A DNA stretch of 64,000 nucleotides from NCBI RefSeq assembly GCF_036174265.1, contig NZ_CP108055.1, forward strand, positions 5,580,001 through 5,644,000. Direction: 5' to 3'. The DNA comes from Streptomyces sp. NBC_00285. Its GTDB lineage: Bacteria > Actinomycetota > Actinomycetes > Streptomycetales > Streptomycetaceae. Below, one piece after another: positions 15,364 through 23,074 of the stretch. Numbering within the stretch: the stretch's first letter is position 1; every line of letters starts with the position of its first letter. The notes beneath the pieces were generated by a model that saw nothing but the letters and a program-made list of their open reading frames with translations, was not told where the DNA came from and searched no databases. The position numbers and the translations under genes are program-made.

Positions 15364-16584
15364 ATGTACGACCACCGCCGACTCGGCCGTGAGCTCGATC
15401 TGTTCGACACCGACCCGCTGATGGGCGCGGGGCTGCCGTACTGGCTGCCCGACGGGGCCGTCGTACGGCATGTCCTGGAGGAGTACGTCAGGGAGGCGGA
15501 GCGGGCCGCCGGGTATCGGCACGTGTATTCGCCGGTGCTCGGGAAGCGGGAGCTGTACGAGATCTCCGGGCACTGGGACCATTACAGCGAGGACATGTTC
15601 CCGCCGATGCGGCTGGGCGGCGAGGAGGTCGTCCTGCGGCCCAGTCTCTGCCCGCACCACGCCCTCATCTACCGGTCCAGGTCGCACAGTTATCGTGAAC
15701 TCCCGCTTCGGATGGCCGAGTTGGGCGGCATGTACCGGTCCGAGCCGTCGGGCGTCCTCGGCGGTCTCACCCGCGTCCGTTCCATCCAGCTCAACGACGC
15801 CCACATCTTCTGCACCCTGGAGCAGGCGGTCGAGGAGGCCCGCGCCGCCCTCGGCCTCATCCGCCGTGCCTACGACGACCTCGGCATCCGGGCGAGCCGC
15901 TACCGCCTCTCGCTCCCGGGCGACGGCGGCAAGTACGTGTCCGACCCGCACCTCTGGGACCGTGCCACCGCCCTCCTGAAGGAGGTCCTGGACGGCGTCG
16001 GCGTCGCGTACGAGTCGGCCGAGGGCGAGGCCGCCTTCTACGGCCCCAAGATCGACGTACAGATCACCGACCCCGCGGGCCGCGAGTCGACCCTGTCCAC
16101 CGTCCAGATCGACTTCCACCAGCCCGAACGCTTCGACCTCCACTACATCGGCCCCGACGGCGCCAAGCACCGCCCGGTCATGGTCCACCGCAGCGTCATC
16201 GGCAGCGTGGAGCGGCTGGTCGCGCATCTCGTCGAGGCGCACGGCGGCGCGTTCCCGGCGTGGCTCGCCCCGGTGCAGCTCGTCGTCCTGCCGGTGTCCG
16301 ACGCCCAGGAGGAACAGGCCCACGACGTCGTACGGCAGGCTCTCGCGCGCGGCATCCGGGCCGAACTCGCCGCTCCCGGCGACGGCACCCTCGCCGCCCG
16401 CATCCGCGCCGCGCGCCTGGTGCCGTACCAGGCGGTGATCGGCGAGCGGGAGGCCGACGCCGACTGCGCGGCCGTACGGCTGCGGGACGGCCGTAGGCCC
16501 GGAGCGGTGCCGGTCCACGACCTGCTGGACCGGATCGCCGCCAGGGACGGTGATCGCGGGGCCGAACTCTGGGCGGCTGCGTAA
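15364..16584 (+). CDS. thrS: Threonyl-tRNA synthetase paralogue without editing domain
   Basis: 406 aa, against roughly 650 for a full bacterial ThrRS. It begins directly in the class II catalytic core, so the N-terminal TGS and editing domains are absent. ATG 15364 follows GAGGGAG. Motif 2 reads MYRSEPSGVLGGLTRVR (123-139) and motif 3 HRSVIGSVERL (275-285). The zinc ligands Cys96 (SLCPHH), His147 (NDAHIF) and His275 are all kept, so it should activate threonine. GAFPAWLAPVQ (295-305) opens the anticodon-binding domain (about 305-400). It is probably a second, inducible ThrRS controlled by the Thr-rich leader upstream. Such paralogues can confer tolerance to ThrRS inhibitors, which is only inference here. 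The nucleoside hydrolase starts 39 nt downstream. Confidence 0.9.
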   Translation: MYDHRRLGRELDLFDTDPLMGAGLPYWLPDGAVVRHVLEEYVREAERAAGYRHVYSPVLGKRELYEISGHWDHYSEDMFPPMRLGGEEVVLRPSLCPHHALIYRSRSHSYRELPLRMAELGGMYRSEPSGVLGGLTRVRSIQLNDAHIFCTLEQAVEEARAALGLIRRAYDDLGIRASRYRLSLPGDGGKYVSDPHLWDRATALLKEVLDGVGVAYESAEGEAAFYGPKIDVQITDPAGRESTLSTVQIDFHQPERFDLHYIGPDGAKHRPVMVHRSVIGSVERLVAHLVEAHGGAFPAWLAPVQLVVLPVSDAQEEQAHDVVRQALARGIRAELAAPGDGTLAARIRAARLVPYQAVIGEREADADCAAVRLRDGRRPGAVPVHDLLDRIAARDGDRGAELWAAA

Positions 16585-16622
16585 GGTCGGTCCCGTACGC
16601 CAGTGACGAAAGGACTCACGCC

Positions 16623-17585
16623 GTGACCGGTCAGCCCATCCCGGTGATCATCGACTGCGACACCGGTGTCGACGACGCCCTGGCCCTGCTGTTCGCCGTA
16701 CGGCATCCCGGCATCGATCTGCGCGCGGTCACCTGTGTCGCCGGGAACACCGACGTCGACGGCGTGGTCCGCAACACGCTGACCGTCCTCGAGCAGGCCG
16801 GGGCCGGTGACATCCCGGTCGCCCGGGGCGCCGCGCGGCCGCTGATCGAGCCCGTGCGCACCGCGCAGCACGTGCACGGGCAGGACGGCATGGGCGACCT
16901 GGGGCTGCCCGCGCCGACCCGGGTGGCGGTGGACGTGGACGCGGTGACGCTGCTCAGGCGGGAGATCCTCGCCTCGCCGAGGCCGGTCACCCTGATCCCG
17001 ACCGCGCCGCTGACGAACATCGCCCTGCTGCTGCGCACTCACCCCGAAGTGGTGCGCAACATCGAGCGGATCGTGTTCATGGGCGGCGCGGTGGCCACCG
17101 GGAACGCCACGCCCGTCGCGGAGTTCAACGTCTGGCACGACCCCGAGGCGGCCGCCGTCCTGCTCACCGCGGGCGTGCCGATCACCATGTACGGCCTGGA
17201 CGTCTTCGAGCGGGTCATCGTCCCGGCGGCGGACGTCCAGCGGCTGCGCGCCAGTTCGGAACCCTCCCTCCGCATGGCGGGCGAACTCCTCGCCCACCGC
17301 GACCCGGCCACCTCCGGCGATCCCACCCCCACCGGCGGCCTCGGCGACGCGGGCGCGGTCTGCGCGGTCGTCGACCCCGGGGGCCTGAGCACCGAACTCC
17401 TCCCGGTGGAGGTCTCGTTGGCCCCCGGCCCGACCCGCGGCCAGACCGTCGTCGACCGCCGCCCGCGGCCCGGCGAGTCCGAGATCCACGGCGGCGAGCG
17501 CGAAGTCACCCTCGTGGACGTGGCGTTGGGCGTGGACGTGGACCGCTACGTGAAGCTGTGGCTGACGGCGGTGGAGGGGGTCTAG
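16623..17585 (+). CDS. Nucleoside hydrolase (IunH/RihA family)
   Basis: 320 aa. GTG 16623 begins 39 nt after the ThrRS gene. The N-terminal calcium-binding signature 'IDCDTGVDDALALLFA' (9-24) is intact, with 'VAGNTDVDGVVRNTL' and 'HGQDGMGDLG' following. The 'IVFMGGAVATGNATPVAEFNVWHDPEAA' region holds the ribose-binding Asn and the metal Asp ligands. It hydrolyses the N-glycosidic bond of ribonucleosides to base plus ribose for salvage. No signal peptide is present, so it is cytoplasmic. Specificity (purine or pyrimidine) cannot be read reliably. Confidence 0.9.
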   Translation: MTGQPIPVIIDCDTGVDDALALLFAVRHPGIDLRAVTCVAGNTDVDGVVRNTLTVLEQAGAGDIPVARGAARPLIEPVRTAQHVHGQDGMGDLGLPAPTRVAVDVDAVTLLRREILASPRPVTLIPTAPLTNIALLLRTHPEVVRNIERIVFMGGAVATGNATPVAEFNVWHDPEAAAVLLTAGVPITMYGLDVFERVIVPAADVQRLRASSEPSLRMAGELLAHRDPATSGDPTPTGGLGDAGAVCAVVDPGGLSTELLPVEVSLAPGPTRGQTVVDRRPRPGESEIHGGEREVTLVDVALGVDVDRYVKLWLTAVEGV

Positions 17586-17610
17586 CGGCGGCAGGGAGCG
17601 GCGTCGGGCG

Positions 17611-18720
17611 TCAGTCGGCCGTCGCCTCGGCGGCCCGTGGTGTCCACCGCTGCTCCACCTTCGCGAGCCGCCAGTAGCTGATCGCCGCCGCCCACACCAC
17701 CACGAACAGGCCGACGATGATGTAACCGACGTTGTCGAGGTCGATGTCGGCGATCCAGGTGGTGAGGGCGTCGCTGAGGTCGAACTTGTCGTGCAGGACG
17801 CCGACCAGCTCGATCGTGCCGATGAAGAACGCGACGGCGATGGACAGCCCGGTGATGGCGAGGTTGTAGAACACCTTGCGCACCGGGTTGGAGAACGCCC
17901 ACTGGTAGGCGAAGTTCATGAACGTGCCGTCGAGGGTGTCGAACAGGCTCATCCCGGCGGCGAACAGCAGCGGCAGGCAGAGGATCGCGTACCAGGGCAG
18001 CCCGGCCGCCGCCCCCGAGCCCGCCATCACCATCAGCGTGACCTCGGTGGCGGTGTCGAAGCCGAGCCCGAAGAGGAAGCCCAGCGGATACATCTGGCCG
18101 GGCCGGGTGATGGACTTGGTGAGCCGCCCGAGGATCCGGTTCATGAAGCCGCGCGAGTCGAGATGCTGCTCCAGCTCCTTCTCGTCGTACGTCCCCGCCC
18201 GCATCGCCCGGAAGACCTTCAGGATGCCCAGCAGGGCGACCAGGTTGAGGGCGGCGATGACGTAGAGGAACGAACCGGAGACCGTCGTACCGAGAAATCC
18301 CAGCACCTGGTGGGTACTTGAGCCCTCGTTCATGACCTTGCCGGCCAGCTGGGTGCCGCCGGCGATCAGTGCGGCGAGCAGGACCACGACACTGGAGTGC
18401 CCGAGCGCGAACCAGAACCCTCCCGACACCGGCCGTTTTCCGTCGGCCATCAGCTTGCGGGTGGTGTTGTCGATCGCGGCGATGTGGTCGGCGTCGAAGG
18501 CGTGCCGCATGCCGAGGGTGTAGGCGGTGATGCCGAGTCCGATGCCGAAGGCCTTGTCGCCCACCTCGTAGTGCTCCGGGACGACGAGCAGGAAGAGGAT
18601 GCCGAACGCTACGACGTGCAGGGCGGCGATCGCGGCCATCAGACCGACCGTCTTGACGGTGTCCTCGCGGCGCCAGCGGAAGGAGGCGGCGGCGCTCTCG
18701 GGCAGGGCAGGGTCGGTCAT
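17611..18720 (-). CDS. HoxN/NiCoT-family nickel/cobalt transporter
   Basis: 369 aa. ATG 18720 is preceded by GGAG 10 nt upstream, so the frame upstream of it is riboswitch DNA, not protein. Eight or so helices carry the NiCoT signature 'GMRHAFDADHIAAIDNTTRK' in helix II (RHAFDADHI), plus 'GFWFALGHSSVV', 'LGFLFGLGFDTATEV' and 'LFAAGMSLFDTLDGTFM', all diagnostic. It is a secondary importer of Ni2+/Co2+ in the cytoplasmic membrane. The B12 riboswitch upstream argues that cobalt for cobalamin synthesis is the physiological cargo. The convergent nucleoside hydrolase ends 26 nt away. Confidence 0.94.
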   Translation of the reverse strand: MTDPALPESAAASFRWRREDTVKTVGLMAAIAALHVVAFGILFLLVVPEHYEVGDKAFGIGLGITAYTLGMRHAFDADHIAAIDNTTRKLMADGKRPVSGGFWFALGHSSVVVLLAALIAGGTQLAGKVMNEGSSTHQVLGFLGTTVSGSFLYVIAALNLVALLGILKVFRAMRAGTYDEKELEQHLDSRGFMNRILGRLTKSITRPGQMYPLGFLFGLGFDTATEVTLMVMAGSGAAAGLPWYAILCLPLLFAAGMSLFDTLDGTFMNFAYQWAFSNPVRKVFYNLAITGLSIAVAFFIGTIELVGVLHDKFDLSDALTTWIADIDLDNVGYIIVGLFVVVWAAAISYWRLAKVEQRWTPRAAEATAD

Positions 18721-18762
18721 ACGGTGGTCACTCCAGCACCTCGTGGATGAACGCGTGAGCTG

Positions 18763-18952
18763 CCGTGGCCGGTCTCCTGGCTTACGGGTCGTACGTTTCC
18801 CTGCCCGCCTTCCCGGCCTCGTGCTGACGGCCAGTGGCTGTCCCGCGAGGGACATGGGAGGGGAACTCCCCGATCACAGTGGCGAGGGCCGCGCCGGTCT
18901 GGACCCCAGAGGGGTCGTCACCGGCTTCCCGAGCACCACGGCTCGACCACGG
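18763..18952 (-). promoter_or_regulatory. Cobalamin (AdoCbl) riboswitch controlling the Ni/Co transporter
   Basis: On the minus strand this leader shows the conserved blocks of a B12 riboswitch in order: GGGAAGCCGGTG, then a small hairpin (ACCCCTCTGGGGT), GACCGGCGCGG, the invariant CGCCACTGT, and the B12 box AAGCCAGGAGACCGGCC at 18784-18768. The ends can pair as P1 (CCGTGGTC near 18952-18945 with GGCCACGG at 18770-18763). It lies about 43 nt upstream of the transporter start, so ligand binding would reduce expression when cobalamin is plentiful. Confidence 0.93.
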
Positions 18953-18972
18953 TAGGGGTGCGAACCGTCTCC

Positions 18973-18996
18973 TGCATAGCTGCATAGTTGCGCAGG
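18973..18996. promoter_or_regulatory. Triple 8-bp repeat, candidate ArsR operator
   Basis: TGCATAGC, TGCATAGT and TGCGCAGG sit head to tail (18973-18996), with CTGC and GCAG at the outer edges. They lie between the riboswitch transcript and the divergent ArsR gene. The position suits an operator acting on both promoters. Confidence 0.45.
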
Positions 18997-19035
18997 TATG
19001 GAAGATCACACCGCCCGCCTGCGAGGATGACCCCC

Positions 19036-19383
19036 ATGCATCTCGTCCCGGCCGACCGCGCGGACCGCCGCACCATCGACGGACACCGGGTGTGCGACGC
19101 CATCGCCGCGATCGGTGACCCCGGCCATGTCCGCGCCTGGTCGGACCGGTTCGCCCTCCTGGCCGACCCCAACCGCCTCTCCCTGCTCCTCGCCCTGCAC
19201 CGGACCGGCCCCCTGGCCGTCTCCGACCTCGCGATCGCCACGGGCATGAACGACCCCGCCGTGTCCCAGGCACTGCGGCTGCTGCGGGCGGCCGGCGTGG
19301 TGGCGGGGGAGAAGGAGGGGCGGGTCGTGCGGTACTCGGTGGTGGACGAGGGGGTACGGGGGTTGCTGGAGCAGGTGTCCTGA
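19036..19383 (+). CDS. ArsR/SmtB-family regulator, probable metal sensor
   Basis: 115 aa. ATG 19036 is preferred over ATG 19027 because of its 9-nt spacing from GAGG. It is a winged helix: 'RFALLADPNRLSLLLALHRTGPLAVSDLAIATGMNDPAVSQALRLL' contains the recognition helix, followed by the wing 'AGVVAGEKEGRVVRYSV'. The N-terminal segment (MHLVP...DGHRVCDAI) carries His and Cys that could bind metal, as in NmtR/KmtR-type nickel/cobalt sensors, but the C-terminal His-rich arm of NmtR is missing. Being divergent from a Ni/Co importer with a repeat operator between them, it is most simply read as that importer's Ni/Co-responsive repressor. Confidence 0.85.
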   Translation: MHLVPADRADRRTIDGHRVCDAIAAIGDPGHVRAWSDRFALLADPNRLSLLLALHRTGPLAVSDLAIATGMNDPAVSQALRLLRAAGVVAGEKEGRVVRYSVVDEGVRGLLEQVS

Positions 19384-19575
19384 TCAGGCCTGTTCGCTGT
19401 GCAGCGAGCGCAGGAAGGGGCGCCAGGTTCCGGGGTTGAGGTGGAGGACCGGGCCGTCGGGGTGCTTGCTGTCACGGACGGCCACGGTGGCGGGTATGTT
19501 GCGGGCGACTTCGACGCACTCCTGGCCGGCGTTGCCGCCGCTGTGGCTGGACTTGACGAACTCGAAGTGCGGCAC
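19384..19575 (-). CDS. DUF397 protein, copy 1
   Basis: 63 aa. GTG 19575 is chosen because AAGGAG lies 8 nt upstream; GTG 19581 would be too close. It is a complete DUF397 domain: 'FVKSSHSGGNAGQECVEVA', 'VAVRDSKHPDGPVL', 'WRPFLRSL'. These small proteins pair with the adjacent XRE regulator in Streptomyces and modulate it. It is closely similar to copy 2 just upstream (about two thirds of positions identical), so the two arose by tandem duplication. The convergent ArsR gene ends at 19383, directly adjacent. Confidence 0.88.
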   Translation of the reverse strand: MPHFEFVKSSHSGGNAGQECVEVARNIPATVAVRDSKHPDGPVLHLNPGTWRPFLRSLHSEQA

Positions 19576-19610
19576 GCTCACAGCTCCTTGTGGCGGGTGG
19601 TGCGGGGTGA

Positions 19611-19802
19611 TCAGGCCCGTTCGCTGTGCAGGGAGTCCAGGAAGGGGCGCCAGGCGCCGGGCAGGACGAGGAGTACCGGGCCGTCGGGGTGCTTGGTGTC
19701 GCGGACGGCCACGGTGGTGGGTATGTTGCGGGCGACTTCGACGCACTCGCCGTGTGCGTCGCCGCTGCTGTAAGAGGACTTCCTGAAGTCGTAGTGGGAC
19801 AC
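19611..19802 (-). CDS. DUF397 protein, copy 2
   Basis: 63 aa. GTG 19802 lies 7 nt after the XRE stop, with AAGGAG inside the end of that gene, so translation is coupled. It has the domain features of copy 1: 'FRKSSYSSGDAHGECVEVA', 'VAVRDTKHPDGPVL', 'WRPFLDSL'. Genes 19802, 19575 and the XRE gene form one operon. Confidence 0.88.
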   Translation of the reverse strand: MSHYDFRKSSYSSGDAHGECVEVARNIPTTVAVRDTKHPDGPVLLVLPGAWRPFLDSLHSERA

Positions 19803-19808
19803 GGTGTC

Positions 19809-20690
19809 CTACATCTCCTTGCGGATGTCGTCGATGAGTCTCACGGAGTTGCTGTGCGCCAGCCCGAGCCGCGTGATGCGGTCGAAGGTCGCGTTGTGGT
19901 GTGCGGCATCAGTCTCGCTCTCCAACCAGACCTTCGTCGACGAAGTATCCACCTGTACGACGTCCAGAGCGCCGGGCTCGGCGAACGAGACGACGGTGAA
20001 GGCACAGGTCATCCCGGGGTGAGCCCCGGCGATGAACGGGACGACCTGGACACGCACGTTGGGCAGGTGCGCCGCCTCCAGCAGGTGTTCCAGTTGAGCC
20101 CGCATGACATCCCGGCCACCGACCAGTTGGCGCACGGCCCCCTCATGCAGCAACGCCCAGAGTTGTAGCGGGCGGTCGCCGCCCAGCCGTGCCTGACGGG
20201 CCATCCTCGCCTCGACGAAGGTCTCGATTTCGTCGAGATCGTCCCAGGACCCGTTCCCGACGGCGAGGGCGCGGGCGTAGTCAGGGGTCTGCAAGAGGCC
20301 GGGTACGAAGGCCAGTTGCCAGGTGCGGAGTTCCGTGGCGATGTCCTCCAGGGCCACGTACTCGATCTGCGCCGTCAGTTGCGGGTACTGGTTCCACCAG
20401 CCCCTGGCCTTGCGCCGTTCCCGGTCCGCCTTGGCCAGGGCGAGCAGTTTGCCGATAGCCGTTTCGTCGGTCTCGCCGTAGAGGTGGGACAGGGCCCTGA
20501 TGTCGGGATCACGCATCGGCACCTGCCCGCGCTCGATCTTCGCCACCTTCGTGACGGATGCCGTCAGTGCCTCGGCAGCGTGCGTCTGCCGAAGATCGCA
20601 GGCCTCACGCATCCTCAGCAGCTCACCACCGAGCCGTCGCCCGAGAACGGTTGTGACGGTCTTCCCGCGGTTGGGGTCCCTGCCTGCCAT
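19809..20690 (-). CDS. XRE regulator with DUF5753 domain
   Basis: 293 aa. ATG 20690 has AAGGGAG directly upstream; the longer frame to 20912 crosses promoter DNA. Residues about 12-75 are an XRE helix-turn-helix (LGRRLGGELLRMREACDLRQ, 'AAEALTASVTKVAKIERGQVPM'). Residues about 105-290 match DUF5753 (IEYVALEDIATELRTWQ, 'FVPGLLQTPDYARAL', 'LWALLHEGAVRQLVGG', 'VQVVPFIAGAHPGM'). This is the regulator of the classic DUF397/XRE/ATP-binding module of Streptomyces. Compare the collapsed relative at 49988-50449. Confidence 0.9.
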   Translation of the reverse strand: MAGRDPNRGKTVTTVLGRRLGGELLRMREACDLRQTHAAEALTASVTKVAKIERGQVPMRDPDIRALSHLYGETDETAIGKLLALAKADRERRKARGWWNQYPQLTAQIEYVALEDIATELRTWQLAFVPGLLQTPDYARALAVGNGSWDDLDEIETFVEARMARQARLGGDRPLQLWALLHEGAVRQLVGGRDVMRAQLEHLLEAAHLPNVRVQVVPFIAGAHPGMTCAFTVVSFAEPGALDVVQVDTSSTKVWLESETDAAHHNATFDRITRLGLAHSNSVRLIDDIRKEM

Positions 20691-20709
20691 GAGCTCCCTT
20701 TCGTCAACA

Positions 20710-20756
20710 CTGGCGTAGGCCAGCGATGTTTCTGCCCTGTTCGATTGCTGGCCAGC
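20710..20756. promoter_or_regulatory. Palindromes between XRE and ATP-binding genes
   Basis: CTGG-cgtagg-CCAG (20710-20723) and the perfect palindrome GCTGGCCAGC (20747-20756) share TGG/CCA half-sites and lie in the 184-nt divergent intergenic region. They are candidate binding sites for the XRE protein; no binding evidence exists. Confidence 0.35.
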
Positions 20757-20874
20757 TTCCTCAGAGGCTACCGTCAGTACTCGGTCGCCCACACAAAGAA
20801 ACCAGTTGGCGGAAGTGCACCGCGCTGCCCGCGCGGCGGAGCCACCCCGACGTCGCCACTCCCTGGAGGAATCC

Positions 20875-21312
20875 GTGACCGACTCCTGTCCTCCCCGGCC
20901 GCCCAAGTCCAACGACCGTCACGACGAGGTCAGTTACACCCCGTACCCGCGCAGCGTCCCCCTCGCTCGCAGACGCGTCGCTCGACTCGCCGTCGACTGG
21001 GGGCTACCGCACCTCGCCGGCGACGCCGCCCTGCTGGCAAGCGAGTTGTGCACGAACGCCCTGCTGCACGGCTGCCTGCGGGACCGCCTGTTCCGGGTCG
21101 AGACGTCCCTCACTGATACCGCGCTCAGGATCGCGGTGACCGATCCGCGAGGGGAACGCCTCCCGGGCGCCCGGCCGTCCGACCCCGACGACCAGTTCGG
21201 CCGGGGCCTGCTCATCGTCCGGATGCTGGCGGGGCGTTGGGCCGTGGAGACGCTGACCGTCGGCAAGACGGTGTGGGCGGAACTGGACATTCTGCAGAAG
21301 CGGGACGCGTAA
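20875..21312 (+). CDS. Anti-sigma-type ATP-binding protein (HATPase_c_2)
   Basis: 145 aa. GTG 20875 follows CTGGAGGA. It has the GHKL fold of RsbW/SpoIIAB relatives: 'LLASELCTNALLHG' (N box), 'LRIAVTDPRGERLPG' (G1) and 'FGRGLLIVRMLAGRW' (G2). Streptomyces has dozens of these, commonly divergent from XRE/DUF5753 genes as here. They may act as protein kinases on, or binders of, anti-anti-sigma factors. No sigma factor of the SigB group lies nearby. Confidence 0.87.
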   Translation: MTDSCPPRPPKSNDRHDEVSYTPYPRSVPLARRRVARLAVDWGLPHLAGDAALLASELCTNALLHGCLRDRLFRVETSLTDTALRIAVTDPRGERLPGARPSDPDDQFGRGLLIVRMLAGRWAVETLTVGKTVWAELDILQKRDA

Positions 21313-21459
21313 CCGTGTGGAGCAACGACTTTGCCATTCCTTTACAACCGACTCCTCCGCCGGCTCGTCTCTCCGCACGTTCCGTCACTCAGCCGTCCGG
21401 CCGGCCCGACCACCGGGCCGGGCCACTTTCCGGGCGGACCGACGAAAGAGAGCGATTCC

Positions 21460-21834
21460 ATGCGCCGTACCGTGCGCCGTACCGTCCTCAGCGCCGTGGC
21501 ACTCGCGGCCACCGCCGTACTGGCGGGCACCGCACCCGCGTTCGCCGACGGCGCGAGCCCGTCCGCGGCCCCCACCACCGCGCCGACCGAGGCCACCCAG
21601 GCACCGACCGACGAGGCCAGCACAGCGCCCAGCGAGGCCCCCACCACTGGCGCCAGCGTCGCCCCGTCCCAGGTCGCCGAGGTTCCGAACGGCGCACCCG
21701 ACACCGGGGTGACGCAGACGTCGTCGGACTCCGGAACGCCGGGAGCGCTGATCGGCGGAGGGGCTGCCGCCGCGTTCGCCGTGGCCGGCGCCGCGGTGAT
21801 CGTCGTACGCCGTCGGCGGGCGACCGGAGCGTGA
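21460..21834 (+). CDS. Exported C-terminally anchored protein, probable sortase F substrate
   Basis: 124 aa. ATG 21460 has GAAAGAGA upstream. A basic signal peptide (MRRTVRRTVL..., cleavage near AFADG at residue 30) is followed by a Pro/Thr/Ala/Glu-rich stalk. A C-terminal helix (about 95-115, ALIGGGAAAAFAVAGAAVIVV) and a polybasic tail (RRRRATGA) complete a wall-sorting-like layout. The classic LPxTG is absent; the nearest candidate is PDTG about 20 residues before the helix. Its stop overlaps the sortase gene's start region, so the two are an enzyme-substrate candidate pair. Confidence 0.78.
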   Translation: MRRTVRRTVLSAVALAATAVLAGTAPAFADGASPSAAPTTAPTEATQAPTDEASTAPSEAPTTGASVAPSQVAEVPNGAPDTGVTQTSSDSGTPGALIGGGAAAAFAVAGAAVIVVRRRRATGA

Positions 21835-21836
21835 CC

Positions 21837-22472
21837 GTGCTCTCCAGGCGCGCGTTCGGCACAGGGGCCGCGGCTGCCGCGGCCTCGCTGCTCGTGGGCT
21901 GTTCCTCCGACGCCGGGGGTGTACGGACGACGGGGATCGAGACTCCCGACGCCGCCGCGTCGCAGCCGACCGCCGGCAAGCACACCGCCGCGAAGTCTGT
22001 CCGGGCGGTGGGCCGTTCGGCCCCTGTCCGGCTCAGAGTCCCCGCCATCGGGGTCGACACCCCGGTCATGCGGCTGGGTCTGGCGTCCGACGGCACGGTG
22101 CAGGTCCCTCCGATCAGCGACCACGACCAGGCCGGCTGGTACGAGCACTCGCCGACGCCCGGCCAGACCGGCCCGTCGGTGATCCTCGGCCATGTCACGG
22201 TCGGCGCGTACGGGGACGGCGTCTTCCACGGCCTGTCGCGGCTGCGCCGGGGCGAGAAGATCGTGGCGCGTCTGGAGAACGGCACGGAGACGGAGTTCAC
22301 GGTCACCTCCGTGCGGACGGTGGCCAAGGCCGACTTCCCGACGGACGACGTCTACGGGAACGTGAGCCGGCCGGAGCTGCGGCTCATCACGTGCGGTGGC
22401 CCCAAGGACGAGGACGGCTACCTCGACAACGTGATCGTCTTCGCCGCGCTGACGTCGTCCACGAACCCGTGA
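21837..22472 (+). CDS. Class F sortase, Tat-type lipoprotein
   Basis: 211 aa from GTG 21837, which has GGAG 7 nt upstream; GTG 21831 would add two residues but leaves the ribosome site too close. The N-terminus combines a twin-arginine motif (SRRAF, 3-7) with a lipobox (LLVGC, Cys22), so it is probably exported folded and lipidated. The sortase core has the catalytic His119 (VILGHV), Cys186 (RLITCGG) and nearby arginines, with 'VPAIGVDTPVMRLGL' and 'GWYEHSPTPGQTGPSV' typical of class F. It is translationally coupled to the preceding exported protein. A second, paralogous pair is at 61399-62631. Confidence 0.88.
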   Translation: MLSRRAFGTGAAAAAASLLVGCSSDAGGVRTTGIETPDAAASQPTAGKHTAAKSVRAVGRSAPVRLRVPAIGVDTPVMRLGLASDGTVQVPPISDHDQAGWYEHSPTPGQTGPSVILGHVTVGAYGDGVFHGLSRLRRGEKIVARLENGTETEFTVTSVRTVAKADFPTDDVYGNVSRPELRLITCGGPKDEDGYLDNVIVFAALTSSTNP

Positions 22473-22488
22473 GCACACTGGAACACGA

Positions 22489-22532
22489 AGGACGGCGGGC
22501 CGCCGGAACGTACGCCGTCGGCCCGCCGTCCT
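22489..22532 (+). terminator. Strong terminator after sortase gene
   Basis: AGGACGGCGGGCCG (22489-22502) pairs perfectly with CGGCCCGCCGTCCT (22519-22532), a 14-bp stem. Its presence argues against starting the next gene at GTG 22469, whose frame runs through the hairpin. Confidence 0.75.
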
Positions 22533-22576
22533 CCCTCACGAGTGCCACGCCGGTGGCAACAGGCACATGGAGAGCG

Positions 22577-23074
22577 TTGAAACGGTCCCGCGAGAAAGCG
22601 GCGGCAGCGTCCGAGCTGTTCGCTGCCCTCTACCCGCGTCTGGCCGGCTGGTGCCGCCGCCTCGTCGACGACGACGAGACGGCCCACGAGATCGCCTCGG
22701 AGGCGTTCACGCGCCTGTGGGCCCGCTGGACGTCGGTGGAGGAGCCGCGCGGCTTCCTCTATGTGACGGCGGCGAACCTCGTCCGGGACCACTGGCGCAA
22801 GATGGAGCGCGAGCGAAGGGCCATGCGGCACGTGACCACGGAAGCCGCGCTGCGCACCCACACGGAGCCGTCGGACCCGTCCGTACGCCTCCTGGTCCAG
22901 TCGTTGCCGGAACGACTGCGTGTGCCGATCCTCCTCCACTACTACGCTGACATGCCCATTCGGGAAGTGTCCGCGCTGACCGAACGCAAGGAAGGAACCA
23001 TCAAGGCCGACCTCCACGCGGCCCGTGAACTACTCCGTGCCCACCTGAGGAAAAGTCTTGACCACACGCTTTGA
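22577..23074 (+). CDS. ECF-type RNA polymerase sigma factor
   Basis: 165 aa from TTG 22577 (GGAG at 22569). The frame is open to 22469 but crosses the terminator hairpin. Region 2: 'LFAALYPRLAGWCRRLVDDDETAHEIASEAFTRLWARW', then 'FLYVTAANLVRDHWRK'. Region 4: 'LPERLRVPILLHYYADMPIREVSALTERKEGTIKADLHAARELL'. The length and the two-domain plan fit ECF factors. The following membrane protein overlaps it by 17 nt and is the natural anti-sigma candidate. Confidence 0.88.
   Translation: MKRSREKAAAASELFAALYPRLAGWCRRLVDDDETAHEIASEAFTRLWARWTSVEEPRGFLYVTAANLVRDHWRKMERERRAMRHVTTEAALRTHTEPSDPSVRLLVQSLPERLRVPILLHYYADMPIREVSALTERKEGTIKADLHAARELLRAHLRKSLDHTL

Noticed and set aside
22469..22576. Longer sigma-factor start at GTG 22469 overlapping the sortase stop
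   Set aside because: The extension would be translated through a perfect 14-bp terminator hairpin and shows no region-2 homology; TTG 22577 has a ribosome site.
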